Below are positions 1 through 8,530 of a stretch of DNA of 64,000 bases, in pieces. A program made the position numbers and the translations under genes. The stretch spans positions 1 through 64,000 of the forward strand of contig JBDTVE010000251.1 in NCBI GenBank assembly GCA_040007355.1. The letters are read 5' to 3'. Positions within the stretch are counted from its first letter, which is position 1. Each line of letters begins with the position of its first letter. The notes under the pieces were generated by a model, which was given only the letters and a program-made list of their open reading frames with translations, ran no database searches and was not told the origin of the DNA. The DNA comes from JACMLD01 sp040007355 (GTDB lineage Bacteria; Bacteroidota; Bacteroidia; Chitinophagales; Chitinophagaceae).

Positions 1-108
1 CAACCGGACTTTTTTGAAAGGCCCTGCTAATTCTAACCGCCTGCGGACGCCTATGTCCCTGACCGTTAGCTCACAAATAATTTTTAAAGCCGTATCAACA
101 ACAATGGG
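1..108. other. window edge, no supported gene
   Basis: Both strands are open for about 35 codons here. On the minus strand the frame continues past the DUF2461 stop codon but has no AUG. On the plus strand a frame entering from outside the window ends at a TAG at 110-112. Either could be the end of a neighbouring gene; I cannot identify one. Confidence 0.3.
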
Positions 109-813
109 TTAGAGCGGTACACCATTGGTATCCGTAGCGAGTATGCCGCTCATATAGTCAAAAAACGGTCGCATGCAGGCAAAACTACGGTCAGCTTCCT
201 TTAGAAAGGTTTCGCTAAGCGCTTCTTTGTCCGTGAACCGTCTGATTAGCAGGAATTGCTTGTAACGCAGCAAATCAATGGCTTCGTTTGCGGCGTCAAA
301 ACCTTTTGGAGTTGTTTTTATTTGATCGCCCTGTAATTGCCCAAACATAGAAACAAACGATTTGCTTTTTGTTATTTTTCGTACCGGGGCGGCATCAAAA
401 GCAATATCATCACGAATGCGTTTTAAATCTTCCGGGTTGGGCGACCAGAACCCGCCCGCGACAAAACTGTTGCCCGGCGCTATCTGGAAATAATAGCCAC
501 CACGGCGCTGCTGCCCGGCGCGCCTGTAACTGCCGCTCCACTTGGTTTTATAGGGTGTTTTATCCTGCGAAAACCGGATATCACGATAAATACGATTCAG
601 GCATTTTTTGCCGGAAGGCGTTTCAATCACGTCATGTGTATTCAATGCCTGCAACAGGGCATCCGCAAAGATTTCAACCTGACCCTGTTCCGCCAGGAAT
701 CTTTCTTTATGGGCGGCAAACCAGTTGCGGTTATTGTTGCGTTTTAACAATTTCAGAAAGGCCATTCCGGGCACGGGGGCGGCGACATTGTGTCTCTCAC
801 TCTTTTTTACCAT
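109..813 (-). CDS. DUF2461 family protein
   Basis: Protein of about 234 residues in the DUF2461 family, a cytoplasmic family of unknown biochemical function found widely in Bacteroidota and Actinobacteria. The family signature is visible: 'FLKLLKRNNNRNWFAAHK' near the N-terminus, then 'RIYRDIRFSQDKTPYKT' and 'GGYYFQIAPGNSFVAGGF'. No signal peptide or membrane segment. The longest frame opens with TTG at 819, but the ATG at 813 is preferred. An internal ATG at 765, immediately before the conserved block, is also possible because a perfect -7 box ends only 4 nt before the 813 codon. Divergent from the GH130 gene. Family call is confident; function is unknown. Confidence 0.9.
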   Translation of the reverse strand: MVKKSERHNVAAPVPGMAFLKLLKRNNNRNWFAAHKERFLAEQGQVEIFADALLQALNTHDVIETPSGKKCLNRIYRDIRFSQDKTPYKTKWSGSYRRAGQQRRGGYYFQIAPGNSFVAGGFWSPNPEDLKRIRDDIAFDAAPVRKITKSKSFVSMFGQLQGDQIKTTPKGFDAANEAIDLLRYKQFLLIRRFTDKEALSETFLKEADRSFACMRPFFDYMSGILATDTNGVPL

Positions 814-816
814 GAC

Positions 817-850
817 CAAAAATACGGTTTATGTAAATCTCTTTTAGAAA
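817..850 (-). promoter_or_regulatory. Bacteroidota-type promoter of the DUF2461 gene
   Basis: On the minus strand TATTTTTG (824 to 817) matches the -7 consensus TAnnTTTG exactly. TTTC (850 to 847) lies 22 nt upstream as a weak -33 element. The -7 box ends 3 nt before the ATG at 813, so the transcript would be leaderless or start inside the annotated gene. Confidence 0.5.
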
Positions 851-867
851 GTGAGAATTTTCTCACT
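850..867. promoter_or_regulatory. perfect palindrome in a divergent promoter region
   Basis: AGTGAGAA-TT-TTCTCACT, 8-bp arms with a 2-nt centre. It sits between the divergent promoters of the DUF2461 and GH130 genes, next to the DUF2461 -33 region. It has no U-tract and neither gene ends here, so an operator is more likely than a terminator. Regulator unknown. Confidence 0.4.
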
Positions 868-898
868 CGTCCCTTGCTGTTTATAAAAGAAGCATTCA

Positions 899-933
899 TT
901 TGTAGCATGCAATAGATTTATAATTTAACTTTG
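899..933 (+). promoter_or_regulatory. Bacteroidota-type promoter of the GH130 gene
   Basis: TTTG (899-902), 23-nt spacer, TAACTTTG (926-933), an exact match to TAnnTTTG. It lies 24 nt before the ATG at 958. It overlaps the TTG at 931 that opens the longest frame, which argues against that codon as the start. Confidence 0.6.
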
Positions 934-957
934 AACGTATCTAACCCATATTTCAAC

Positions 958-2436
958 ATGCCTGTTATTGTTATCAGAAAAAACATCATCTTTCAACCAG
1001 ACTCCAGCCGCGTAATAGCCCGCTTTTTATACACCAGCATTGAACGAAGTTTAGAACTTATTACGCGTATACTGTCAATGCCCGAAAAACAGCAGCGCGA
1101 AACCCTTTTCCAGGTATTAAGGGACTATTCAAAAAGACACCGGAGCATTTCTAGGGTTTTTGAAAAGAATTTCAACCGCCTGCTCCCCATGTTTTCGAAA
1201 TTAAATATTGACCCCGCCACGCTTTCCACCGCGCAGAAAGTACTGATCGGGTCTTATTTTACCATGGAGTATTCCATAGAGGCGGCCGCTTTTTTTAACC
1301 CGTCAATCATGGAAGACCCGGACCAGTCGGGCCTTTCGTTAAAAGAAAAACGAGTTATCATCAGCTTTCGGGCAACCGGTGAGGGGCATATCTCTTCTAT
1401 CGTTTTCAGGTCAGGCATCATAGACAAGAACAACCATATACTAATAGAGCCGCCGGGAAGAATGCTGGAATCACCGGAGCAAGTAAAAAATCACAATTAC
1501 GACAAAGTCTCCTTTTTCAAAAAGCTGGCTGAAATGCAAACAACTGATAGCCCGGCCTACACCATCATGAAGGACAAGCTGCCTGAGAATTTCACTTACG
1601 AAGAACTAAAAAGGTATGTTGCGGAGGCAAGAAGCATCCTGAACAATAACACGGTGGCGCTGGTGCTGCTAAATGAGATCATGTGGCTGGCTTCTTCCCA
1701 TTATGAAATGGATTTTTCCGTTGACACATCCCTATCTGAAAGGGTTATTTTTCCAATAGCCGATACCGAGATGAAAGGTATAGAAGATGCCCGGTTCGTA
1801 CGGTTTACCGACGATAGCGGGGAGGTAACGTATTATGCTACTTATACCGCTTACGATGGCATCACTATATTGCCCAAATTATTGCTGACACAGGATTTTT
1901 ATCATTTCAAGGTAATGCCCATCCATGGAGATGTGGCCCAGAACAAGGGCATGGCACTTTTTCCACGCAAAATTGACGGTAAATATGCCATGCTCTGCCG
2001 GCTGGATGGTGTAAATAATTATATCTCTTTTTCCGACAATATAACGGTGTGGCGCAAGGCCACTTTATTGCAAAAGCCTAAATACCCCTGGGAGTTTGTA
2101 CAGATGGGCAATTGCGGTTCACCCATTGAAACAAAAGATGGCTGGCTGGTAATAACCCATGGCGTAGGGCCGGTACGGGAATATTCGCTGGGTGTTTCCC
2201 TGCTTGACCTGGAAAACCCTGCAAAGGAAATTGGCAGGCTGGAAACACCCATATTGGTACCCAATGAGAATGAGCGGGAGGGTTATGTGCCCAATGTGGT
2301 CTATTCCTGCGGTTCCATGATCTTTAACGACAGTCTTATCATACCCTATGCCATGTCGGATCATGCGTCTACCTATGCTACCATCAACCTGTCAGAATTA
2401 TTGACCGCATTAAAAAAATCAAGCTTGGTGGTTTAG
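958..2436 (+). CDS. GH130 family glycoside phosphorylase-like protein
   Basis: Predicted enzyme of about 492 residues of glycoside hydrolase family 130. The family consists mainly of inverting phosphorylases that act on beta-mannosides (mannosyl-glucose and beta-1,2- or beta-1,4-mannooligosaccharides) plus some hydrolases. The five-bladed propeller signatures are present: 'KGIEDARFVRF', whose Asp (about residue 277) corresponds to the usual catalytic Asp, and 'GNCGSPIETKDGWLVITHGV' near residue 390. An N-terminal extension of about 150 residues makes it longer than typical 330-400 residue members. No signal peptide, so probably cytoplasmic. Its stop codon overlaps that of the convergent GT4 gene by 3 nt. 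Next to two GT4 genes it may make or recycle a mannose-containing oligosaccharide. Family confident, substrate not. Confidence 0.85.
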   Translation: MPVIVIRKNIIFQPDSSRVIARFLYTSIERSLELITRILSMPEKQQRETLFQVLRDYSKRHRSISRVFEKNFNRLLPMFSKLNIDPATLSTAQKVLIGSYFTMEYSIEAAAFFNPSIMEDPDQSGLSLKEKRVIISFRATGEGHISSIVFRSGIIDKNNHILIEPPGRMLESPEQVKNHNYDKVSFFKKLAEMQTTDSPAYTIMKDKLPENFTYEELKRYVAEARSILNNNTVALVLLNEIMWLASSHYEMDFSVDTSLSERVIFPIADTEMKGIEDARFVRFTDDSGEVTYYATYTAYDGITILPKLLLTQDFYHFKVMPIHGDVAQNKGMALFPRKIDGKYAMLCRLDGVNNYISFSDNITVWRKATLLQKPKYPWEFVQMGNCGSPIETKDGWLVITHGVGPVREYSLGVSLLDLENPAKEIGRLETPILVPNENEREGYVPNVVYSCGSMIFNDSLIIPYAMSDHASTYATINLSELLTALKKSSLVV

Positions 2437-3449
2437 CGCGCTAAGATGCGTTTGTAAACCTGCATATAATCCCCCGCCATTTTCGCCGTCGAAAACCGGG
2501 CGGATGACCATTGTCGGCAGTCGTTCCTGTTGATATTCCCTAACTGTCCCACGGCGGCCACTGCCTCGTCAATGGTATTTACAAGAAAGCCCGTTTTTTT
2601 GTCTGCTATGAGTTCCGGCATAGAACCCCTATTAAACGCAATCACGGGCGTGCCGCAACACATGGCTTCCGCCACGCTCAGGCCAAATGGTTCGTCAAAA
2701 TGAATAAGATGCAGCAGGGCGGCTGCACTACCCAATAACGCGTCCCGTTGTTTTGGTTCACAATTACCGGCATATACCACGTCTTCATTGTTTATATAAG
2801 GCCTTATCTTGTTTTCAAAATAAGCACCGTCCTGTATCAGCCCGGCAATAATAAGTTTCTTTTTGCATCGCTTTGCCACCTGTATGGCATCCCAGGCACC
2901 TTTTTCAGGATGTATTCTGCCAAAAAACAGCAGGTAGTCGCCGGGGTTTTGCTGGAAAGTAAACAGGCTTGTATCAATACCATTATACACCGTTGCCATA
3001 TAGTCCAGCTCGGGGTGGCGGTTTGCATTACTGATGGCCACATAATAACAATGCCCGTTGTATTTCCTGTATACCGGAACAATCAGGGGCGAAGAAAACC
3101 CGTGGATGGTAGTAAGCACCGGTGTCTTGATAAGTTTTGAATAGGTCAGGGGCAGAAAATCATAGTGATTGTGAATGATATCAAAATCACCCGCCCTTTC
3201 CATTACCTCACTGATGTGCAGGCATTCACTCACTTTCACATCCGCGCCCGCATTTTCTGCGTAAGGACGGTCAATGGTCCAGGAAAGTTTTGCTTTGGTA
3301 ATTGAATCACCCGTTGCAAAAAGCGTAACATCCACTTTACTTGCTGCCAGTTGTTCCGCCAGTCCGGACACTACCTGTTCCCAGGGCCCATACTTACGGG
3401 GTGGCGTACGCCAGGCAACAGGAGAAAGAAGTGCAATTTTCATGTTCAT
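2433..3449 (-). CDS. GT4 family glycosyltransferase
   Basis: A 338-residue GT-B fold retaining glycosyltransferase of family GT4. The N-terminal Rossmann domain begins 'MKIALLSPVAWRTPP' with the loop 'KYGPWEQVVSGLAEQLA'. The C-terminal donor domain shows 'LLFFGRIHPEKGAWDAIQVAK' and the E-x7-E region 'EPFGLSVAEAMCCGTPVIA'. No membrane segment. Start ATG at 3449, or the ATG two codons on. It lies 36 nt downstream of the larger GT4 gene on the same strand, so the two are probably co-transcribed. It shares a 3-nt tail overlap with GH130. Probable role: transfer of a sugar from a nucleotide donor to a compatible solute, glycan or lipid acceptor. Donor and acceptor cannot be read from sequence. Confidence 0.85.
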   Translation of the reverse strand: MNMKIALLSPVAWRTPPRKYGPWEQVVSGLAEQLAASKVDVTLFATGDSITKAKLSWTIDRPYAENAGADVKVSECLHISEVMERAGDFDIIHNHYDFLPLTYSKLIKTPVLTTIHGFSSPLIVPVYRKYNGHCYYVAISNANRHPELDYMATVYNGIDTSLFTFQQNPGDYLLFFGRIHPEKGAWDAIQVAKRCKKKLIIAGLIQDGAYFENKIRPYINNEDVVYAGNCEPKQRDALLGSAAALLHLIHFDEPFGLSVAEAMCCGTPVIAFNRGSMPELIADKKTGFLVNTIDEAVAAVGQLGNINRNDCRQWSSARFSTAKMAGDYMQVYKRILAR

Positions 3450-3485
3450 ATTTTACCAGGTGTGCTGCCTGTAAACCACCTAGCT

Positions 3486-5792
3486 CTAAAACACTTTTAC
3501 GCTTTTAGCAACGTAATTACTACCGGGTATATCGGCCAGTTGTACCGGAAAATCTTTTTTATCCGGCGTATAAGTATCTTCAAAAGTCTCCAGCAAAGTC
3601 AGGTGCGATATCAAATATGCCAGCGTGCTTTCGGCACCCTGGTTGCGGTTTACGCCGTAATTTTCCAGTCCATCACAACAACCTTTTGTCTCGTAATCAT
3701 ACAAGCTCATACGCATGTCGTTCTCGCCCAGGAACCACATAAATGAAGCATAGAGTTTATCCAGATAGGATTTATCTTTTGTGATGCGAAAGGCTTTCTG
3801 AAACATCAGCACCATGCCCATGGCATCAATAGGTTGTTGCGCAAAAAGCGAGGGTTCGCCATCTTTCAGGTACCATTGTTCGTTGCCTATCACTGACAGG
3901 CAACCGCTTTTGAGCGTAAGACAGGAAAGAAAATCCATGCTTTCCATGGCAACTTTCAGCATGGCCTCGTCTTTCAAGGTGCTACCGGCATGCAAAAGAG
4001 AAAGGGGCAGTACAGCATTATCATAGGTTAGTGAGGGTTCAAACCATTTCCATCCTTCTGTCCGGTGATCATTGTAACAATTGATCAGTTTATCGGCCAA
4101 CCCTCTTAACTCCTCTGCCATGCCCATGTCTGCCGGGTTGCTTTGCAGATAATAACTTACGCCTATAATGCTATTGGCAACGCCGCGTAATGACTGTAAT
4201 TTTTTGAAAAAGGGTACCGCTTTAAAAAATATTTCCCTGCCCGATTGAAAATAGGCATCGTTGGGTGCGTTTCCAAGCAGGTAGCCGAGCGCCCATATCG
4301 CCCTGCCAAAAGAATCCTCTGAACCCACTTCATCCAGGAAATTCCTGCTAAAACTTAAAAAATTCCTGAAGGTACCGTCTTCATTTTGCATGTAATGAAT
4401 ATAGCTCAGATACACCGGCATCAGTTCAACCGTAAGGGGGTGTTTTTTTTGCTTAAAAGCCATCAAAACCATCAACAGGGCCCGCGCATTATCATCCAGG
4501 CAATACCCTTCTTTCAGGTTTGGAATTCCAAATTTAGCGTGTTGAATAATTCCGGTATCATCCGTCATTCTTTTGACGTGTTCAAGTGAAAATGGGGGCA
4601 GTATCAGGGGGTTCAGTGTGATTTCTTTTTTTGGCGACTGTAACAATTGTTCATCCAGCATGGTTTTACCAAGCGATAGGTATTTTCTTCCTATCCTCGG
4701 CCAGGTGGTTTCACGTCCATATGATAACGCATTGCACCGAAGCGTTTCCATTATATCATCTTTACCAAGCAGGTCCAGTAAAATAGAAGACAATTCATCA
4801 TGGCTATTAAAATCAAATAACCGGCCCCTGCCTTCCGCAAGCAGCTCGGCTGCATGCCAGTAGGGCGTAGATATCACCGCACAACCCGCACCCACTGCAT
4901 AGGAAAGTGTACCGCTGGTTATTTGCGCCTCATTCAGGTAGGGTGTAATATAAATATCCGCAGCCGAGAGGTATTTAATGAGCTTGCGCTGGCTCACAAA
5001 TTCGTTCATAAAAAGCACATGTTTTTCCAGTTGAAGTTTTTTTATCAACTGGTACAGGTAGATTCGGTATTCCTCGCCTGAATGACGCAATACCGCCGGA
5101 TGGGTTTTTCCCAAAACAATATAAACCACATCGGGATGCCTGGCCACCACAGCGGGTAATGCCTTGATCACCGTTTCGATGCCTTTATTACGGCCAATCA
5201 GGCCAAACGTAAGCAATACGCTTTTATTTCCCAGTTTAAATTCTTTTTTTGATGCGTCCTGGTCGAACTGCAGATCGGGTACACCGTGTGCAATGACCTT
5301 TATTTTTTCCCGGGGAATGTGGTATATGTCTTCCAGAAATGCGCAGGCTTTTTGTGACATTACCACGGTCCTCGCCGCCATCTTACTTATCTCGGTTAAG
5401 ATGGCTCTTTCATTATAGGATGGGTTTTTCAACACCGTATGAAATACCGCCATAAAAGGTATTTCAAGACGGTGAAGCAACGGCAATATATAAATTCCGC
5501 TCTGACCCCCATAGATACCAAATTCATGTTCAAGTATACAAATATCAGCGCCGCTACGGTTAATAAACGCGGCCGCTTCAATATAATCAGTCTGCTGGTT
5601 CTGTCGTATGGTAAAAGCTACTTCCCCCGGATAATCATAACTGGTTTCATGATCACTAACGGCTATCACCATACCCTCATTATCTTCTCCGCCGATACCA
5701 TTATTTCTTACCATGGCCATAAACTTATTCTCCGTAAACGTGCCAATACCGCATTCACGCGGCGGATAAGTTCCAATAAAAGCTATCTTCAT
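3486..5792 (-). CDS. bifunctional-looking GT4 glycosyltransferase with C-terminal alpha-toroid domain
   Basis: A 768-residue protein with two parts. Residues about 1-380 are a GT4 glycosyltransferase: 'MKIAFIGTYPPRECGIGTF' start, 'LLTFGLIGRNKGIETVIKAL', and an acceptor/donor loop 'ITSGTLSYAVGAGCAVISTPYW'. Residues about 400-745 are helix-rich and resemble (alpha/alpha)6 barrels such as N-acylglucosamine epimerase or six-hairpin glycosidases: 'DDNARALLMVLMAFKQKK', 'DSFGRAIWALGYLLG', 'WKWFEPSLTYDNAVLPLSLL', 'GCCDGLENYGVNRNQGAEST'. The second domain may be a hydrolase, an epimerase or a glycan-binding module. No signal peptide. Likely first gene of a two-gene unit with the smaller GT4. GT4 call firm; the C-terminal role is inference. 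Confidence 0.8.
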   Translation of the reverse strand: MKIAFIGTYPPRECGIGTFTENKFMAMVRNNGIGGEDNEGMVIAVSDHETSYDYPGEVAFTIRQNQQTDYIEAAAFINRSGADICILEHEFGIYGGQSGIYILPLLHRLEIPFMAVFHTVLKNPSYNERAILTEISKMAARTVVMSQKACAFLEDIYHIPREKIKVIAHGVPDLQFDQDASKKEFKLGNKSVLLTFGLIGRNKGIETVIKALPAVVARHPDVVYIVLGKTHPAVLRHSGEEYRIYLYQLIKKLQLEKHVLFMNEFVSQRKLIKYLSAADIYITPYLNEAQITSGTLSYAVGAGCAVISTPYWHAAELLAEGRGRLFDFNSHDELSSILLDLLGKDDIMETLRCNALSYGRETTWPRIGRKYLSLGKTMLDEQLLQSPKKEITLNPLILPPFSLEHVKRMTDDTGIIQHAKFGIPNLKEGYCLDDNARALLMVLMAFKQKKHPLTVELMPVYLSYIHYMQNEDGTFRNFLSFSRNFLDEVGSEDSFGRAIWALGYLLGNAPNDAYFQSGREIFFKAVPFFKKLQSLRGVANSIIGVSYYLQSNPADMGMAEELRGLADKLINCYNDHRTEGWKWFEPSLTYDNAVLPLSLLHAGSTLKDEAMLKVAMESMDFLSCLTLKSGCLSVIGNEQWYLKDGEPSLFAQQPIDAMGMVLMFQKAFRITKDKSYLDKLYASFMWFLGENDMRMSLYDYETKGCCDGLENYGVNRNQGAESTLAYLISHLTLLETFEDTYTPDKKDFPVQLADIPGSNYVAKSVKVF

Positions 5793-6500
5793 ACGTAGTT
5801 ATTTATGCACGGAAAACAAACCTTTTAACACTCGTGCAGATAAATTATTAATTAGTTGCTAATTTTTGCCGCAGGGCAATCAACTCATATAAAAAAATAT
5901 GCCAAACAGCTGTCGTTTGATCAGTGATACGAAGGGGTATGAAAACACAGATGGCATTGAATAAAAAATGGCTACAGACACCCGGTTGGCGCTTGCGGAA
6001 TTCCCTTTTTTTCAGGAAGACCGCGCAAAATCATCTTATATTCATTAGGCTAATCAGGCCGTTTGGGGTGCCGGGAATAATAGTTGTGGAAAATCATCCT
6101 CAATAATAACAACCCGCTATAACACGCAGATTTTTAAAAACCGAACTGGCGCCAGCTGCGGTATAATTCCTTGCCTTTCAATAACGAGTAAACAAACCTT
6201 AAAGCGCCCGCGAAGATAGCTTAATTTCTGCCATTTCCATTTTTAATATCCTATCGCCTGCTATTTGAAACGAACAGGCCTTACTGCACTGATACAGGCT
6301 ATATTTTGGATATAACAAACTGCTTATCGGGGTATTGGCAGACCGGTTATGGAAGATCTGTTTATTTTGATCACATTTAACCCGTCATGCAACACACAGG
6401 AAAATTTCCTTTCGGGGAATTCCATAACCTGGCTGATATCTAAACGGGGATCACCCTAAAATCAATTTCACATTGTTAGTCGTTCAAACGCAGATAATAC
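5793..6500. other. 708-nt intergenic region without a supported gene
   Basis: Only short frames occur, none with recognisable protein content; the longest plus-strand one (about 5924-6106) has no family features. Stop codons are scattered on both strands. It must hold the promoter of the GT4 pair near 5800-5880, but I see no exact -7 consensus there. Confidence 0.5.
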
Positions 6501-6508
6501 TATTTTTG
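6501..6508 (+). promoter_or_regulatory. -7 box of the HipA-like/DUF3037 pair
   Basis: TATTTTTG, an exact TAnnTTTG match, 44 nt before the TTG start at 6553. A TTG at 6473-6475 is the nearest -33-like element and its spacing is long. The position supports translation from 6553 rather than from further upstream. Confidence 0.45.
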
Positions 6509-6552
6509 TCTGGCTGGTACCGCTATGGGATCAACTGGCAGCTCAATACGCA

Positions 6553-7368
6553 TTGTCAAATAACAAACTGTTGAAAAAAGATTCTCTGGGGCTCAGAACC
6601 GTTCATGTAACCCGCTATGTAACACCGCTTCGGGAAGGTGGATCCATGCCTGCCATCGCGGAAGCAGATGATGAATTTTTATACGTGATAAAATTCCGGG
6701 GCGCGGGACAGGGACCCAAATCATTGATTGCCGAACTGATTGGCGGTGAGATAGCAAGGCTGCTCGGATTAAAAGTACCAGAAATTGTATTGGCAGATCT
6801 TGATACCGCATTTGGACGTACCGAACCTGATGAGGAAATACAGGCCTTACTAAAGGCCAGCGTGGGTCTCAATATCGGTCTTCACTACTTGTCCGGCTCC
6901 ATTACTTTTGATCCAACCGTAAGCAGTGTTGACCCGTTGCTTGCTTCCAAGGTGGTATGGCTGGATTGCCTGCTGGCCAATGTGGATCGAACTTACCGTA
7001 ACACCAATATGCTTTTGTGGCATAAAGAGCTATGGCTGATCGATCATGGCGCTTCGCTGTATTTTCATCATTCCTGGCATAACTGGGAAGAACAGGCGCT
7101 GCGTCCTTTTACACACGTTAAAGACCATGTACTGCTGCCACAGGCCGCTGAACTGACCGCGGTAGACTGCACCTTTCGCTCTATTCTTACCAGCGAACGC
7201 ATACGTACCATTGTTGAACAGGTACCAGAGAAATGGCTGCTGCAAGATGCACCTTTCCGGACTACCAGAGAACACCGTGATGCCTATATCAAATTCCTTG
7301 AATTGCGTGCCGCCAATTCAGCCATCTTTTTAAAAGTAGCCCAACATGCAAGAGAAATATTTATTTGA
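6553..7368 (+). CDS. HipA-like kinase domain protein (HipA_2 family)
   Basis: A 271-residue protein related to HipA kinases but much shorter than toxin HipA (about 440 residues) and without its N-terminal subdomain. Visible motifs: 'YVIKFRGAGQGPKSLIAELIGGEIARLLG' (nucleotide-binding lysine and following helix), catalytic-loop-like 'NVDRTYRNTNML' (Asp at about 145) and metal-binding-like 'WLIDHGASL' (Asp at about 164). These suggest an active kinase fold. The start is TTG because the conserved block begins at about residue 15 and the only in-frame ATG is at codon 32. It overlaps the DUF3037 gene by 23 nt, so the two are coupled. HipA_2 and DUF3037 genes commonly occur as neighbours. No HipB-like antitoxin is adjacent. 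Substrate unknown. Confidence 0.8.
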   Translation: MSNNKLLKKDSLGLRTVHVTRYVTPLREGGSMPAIAEADDEFLYVIKFRGAGQGPKSLIAELIGGEIARLLGLKVPEIVLADLDTAFGRTEPDEEIQALLKASVGLNIGLHYLSGSITFDPTVSSVDPLLASKVVWLDCLLANVDRTYRNTNMLLWHKELWLIDHGASLYFHHSWHNWEEQALRPFTHVKDHVLLPQAAELTAVDCTFRSILTSERIRTIVEQVPEKWLLQDAPFRTTREHRDAYIKFLELRAANSAIFLKVAQHAREIFI

Positions 7369-7732
7369 ATATGCTGTTCTCCGCGTTGTTCCAAAAGTGG
7401 AGCGCGAGGAATTTCTCAATGTAGGCGTGGTGCTGTATTGCCCGAAACAAAAGTTCCTGCAGGTGGCTTTTCACCTGGATGGGGAACGGATAAAGGCCTT
7501 TGCCTGTGAACTGGATATACCCGAAGTGGGACAATACCTGCAAGCCTTTGAAAAGATCTGCGCCGGCACTAAGGACAGCGGCCCGATTGGTAAACTACCG
7601 GTAGCCGATCGTTTCCGCTGGCTGACGGCCACCCGTAGCACAGTGGTGCAGACCTCCAAGACACATACCGGTCTTTGCCTGGATCTGAAAGAGACGCTTA
7701 ACAGGCTCTATAACCAGTTGGTGCTTTGCTAG
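7346..7732 (+). CDS. DUF3037 domain protein
   Basis: A 128-residue protein of the DUF3037 family, full length for the family. Typical opening 'FEYAVLRVVPKVEREEFLNVGVVLYCP', then 'RIKAFACELDIPEVGQYLQAFEKIC' and the C-terminal 'RFRWLTATRSTVVQTSKTHTGL'. Its 5' end overlaps the HipA-like kinase gene by 23 nt, implying translational coupling and joint function. The molecular role is not established; it could be a partner, substrate or regulator of the kinase. It converges with the YcxB-like gene 14 nt away. Confidence 0.85.
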   Translation: MQEKYLFEYAVLRVVPKVEREEFLNVGVVLYCPKQKFLQVAFHLDGERIKAFACELDIPEVGQYLQAFEKICAGTKDSGPIGKLPVADRFRWLTATRSTVVQTSKTHTGLCLDLKETLNRLYNQLVLC

Positions 7733-7746
7733 CCTGTTTGTATCAT

Positions 7747-8241
7747 TTATTTCAGGCTGTTCTTCACCTTGTTCAGCAACAGCATTTTTTTAATAGCCAC
7801 GCGTTGCGAAACCGAAATATCACGTTTTGGCAACACGTTCACTAACTGGCTGCTTTTCCAGATCAGGATACATTCCTTTGTTTCACTAACCCTGTATACC
7901 TTGTTCCAGGTGGTTTGTGAAAAGGCGGCCTCCCCGGTACAGGCCAGGCGGTCGTTGGTAAATTCATAGCGAAGCAACCCGCTGATGGCCGGTGTGGACT
8001 CAAAATTCCGTTTTGCACCAAGCCGGGCAGAAAACAGGTAGAACGCCGCAAGCACAATTCCAATGACACTTTGCAACCAATTATACGACATGCCCCTGAT
8101 GGCCAAAAAAACCGGCAACACAATCATTAGTAAGACCACCAGCAATAATATCTTGGTTGATATTTTTTGAAAAAGCAGTATATAATTGACTTTTGTAAAA
8201 TCAGCCAGTGTTAACTTTGTTTCAATAATTACTTTGTCCAT
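7747..8241 (-). CDS. YcxB-like membrane protein
   Basis: A 164-residue protein of the YcxB-like family. Two adjacent transmembrane helices lie at about residues 30-50 ('ILLLVVLLMIVLPVFLAI') and 55-73. A C-terminal cytoplasmic beta-rich domain carries the family pattern 'TTWNKVYRVSETKECILIWKSS' and 'VLPKRDIS'. Start ATG at 8241. Function unknown. It is monocistronic and converges with the DUF3037 gene. Confidence 0.8.
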   Translation of the reverse strand: MDKVIIETKLTLADFTKVNYILLFQKISTKILLLVVLLMIVLPVFLAIRGMSYNWLQSVIGIVLAAFYLFSARLGAKRNFESTPAISGLLRYEFTNDRLACTGEAAFSQTTWNKVYRVSETKECILIWKSSQLVNVLPKRDISVSQRVAIKKMLLLNKVKNSLK

Positions 8242-8530
8242 GATCAGTAGATAATTCTTTGAGAAGGGTGCGAGCCGGCAGTAAGACCCTTATTTGTACA
8301 TGGCAACGGCCTGCAACGCAAATATAACGGTTGAGACTATTTGTATATTAATTTGATCGGTTGCCGGCAGTATTTTAATGCACGGTAAACCCCGAAGGCC
8401 GCGCAAGGCATTTGTTTTCGCTGGAAGGGTAAAGATTGCTATTTTGGCAACAATTTTGCTCCTATATTCCCGGTTTTTTCTTTTTCTTCACATCTATACC
8501 CAGGTTATTTACGTTATTAAAAAAAACAAC

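Noticed and set aside
931..957. TTG at 931 as start of the GH130 gene
   Set aside because: The codon overlaps an exact -7 promoter box; ATG 958 is the first codon that fits a transcript from that promoter.
5924..6106. 60-codon plus-strand frame in the large gap before the HipA-like gene
   Set aside because: Composition and content are not protein-like, and no promoter or start signal was seen.
6553..7368. Full HipBA toxin-antitoxin system
   Set aside because: The kinase is much shorter than HipA and no HipB-type helix-turn-helix gene is adjacent, so a classical HipBA call is not supported.
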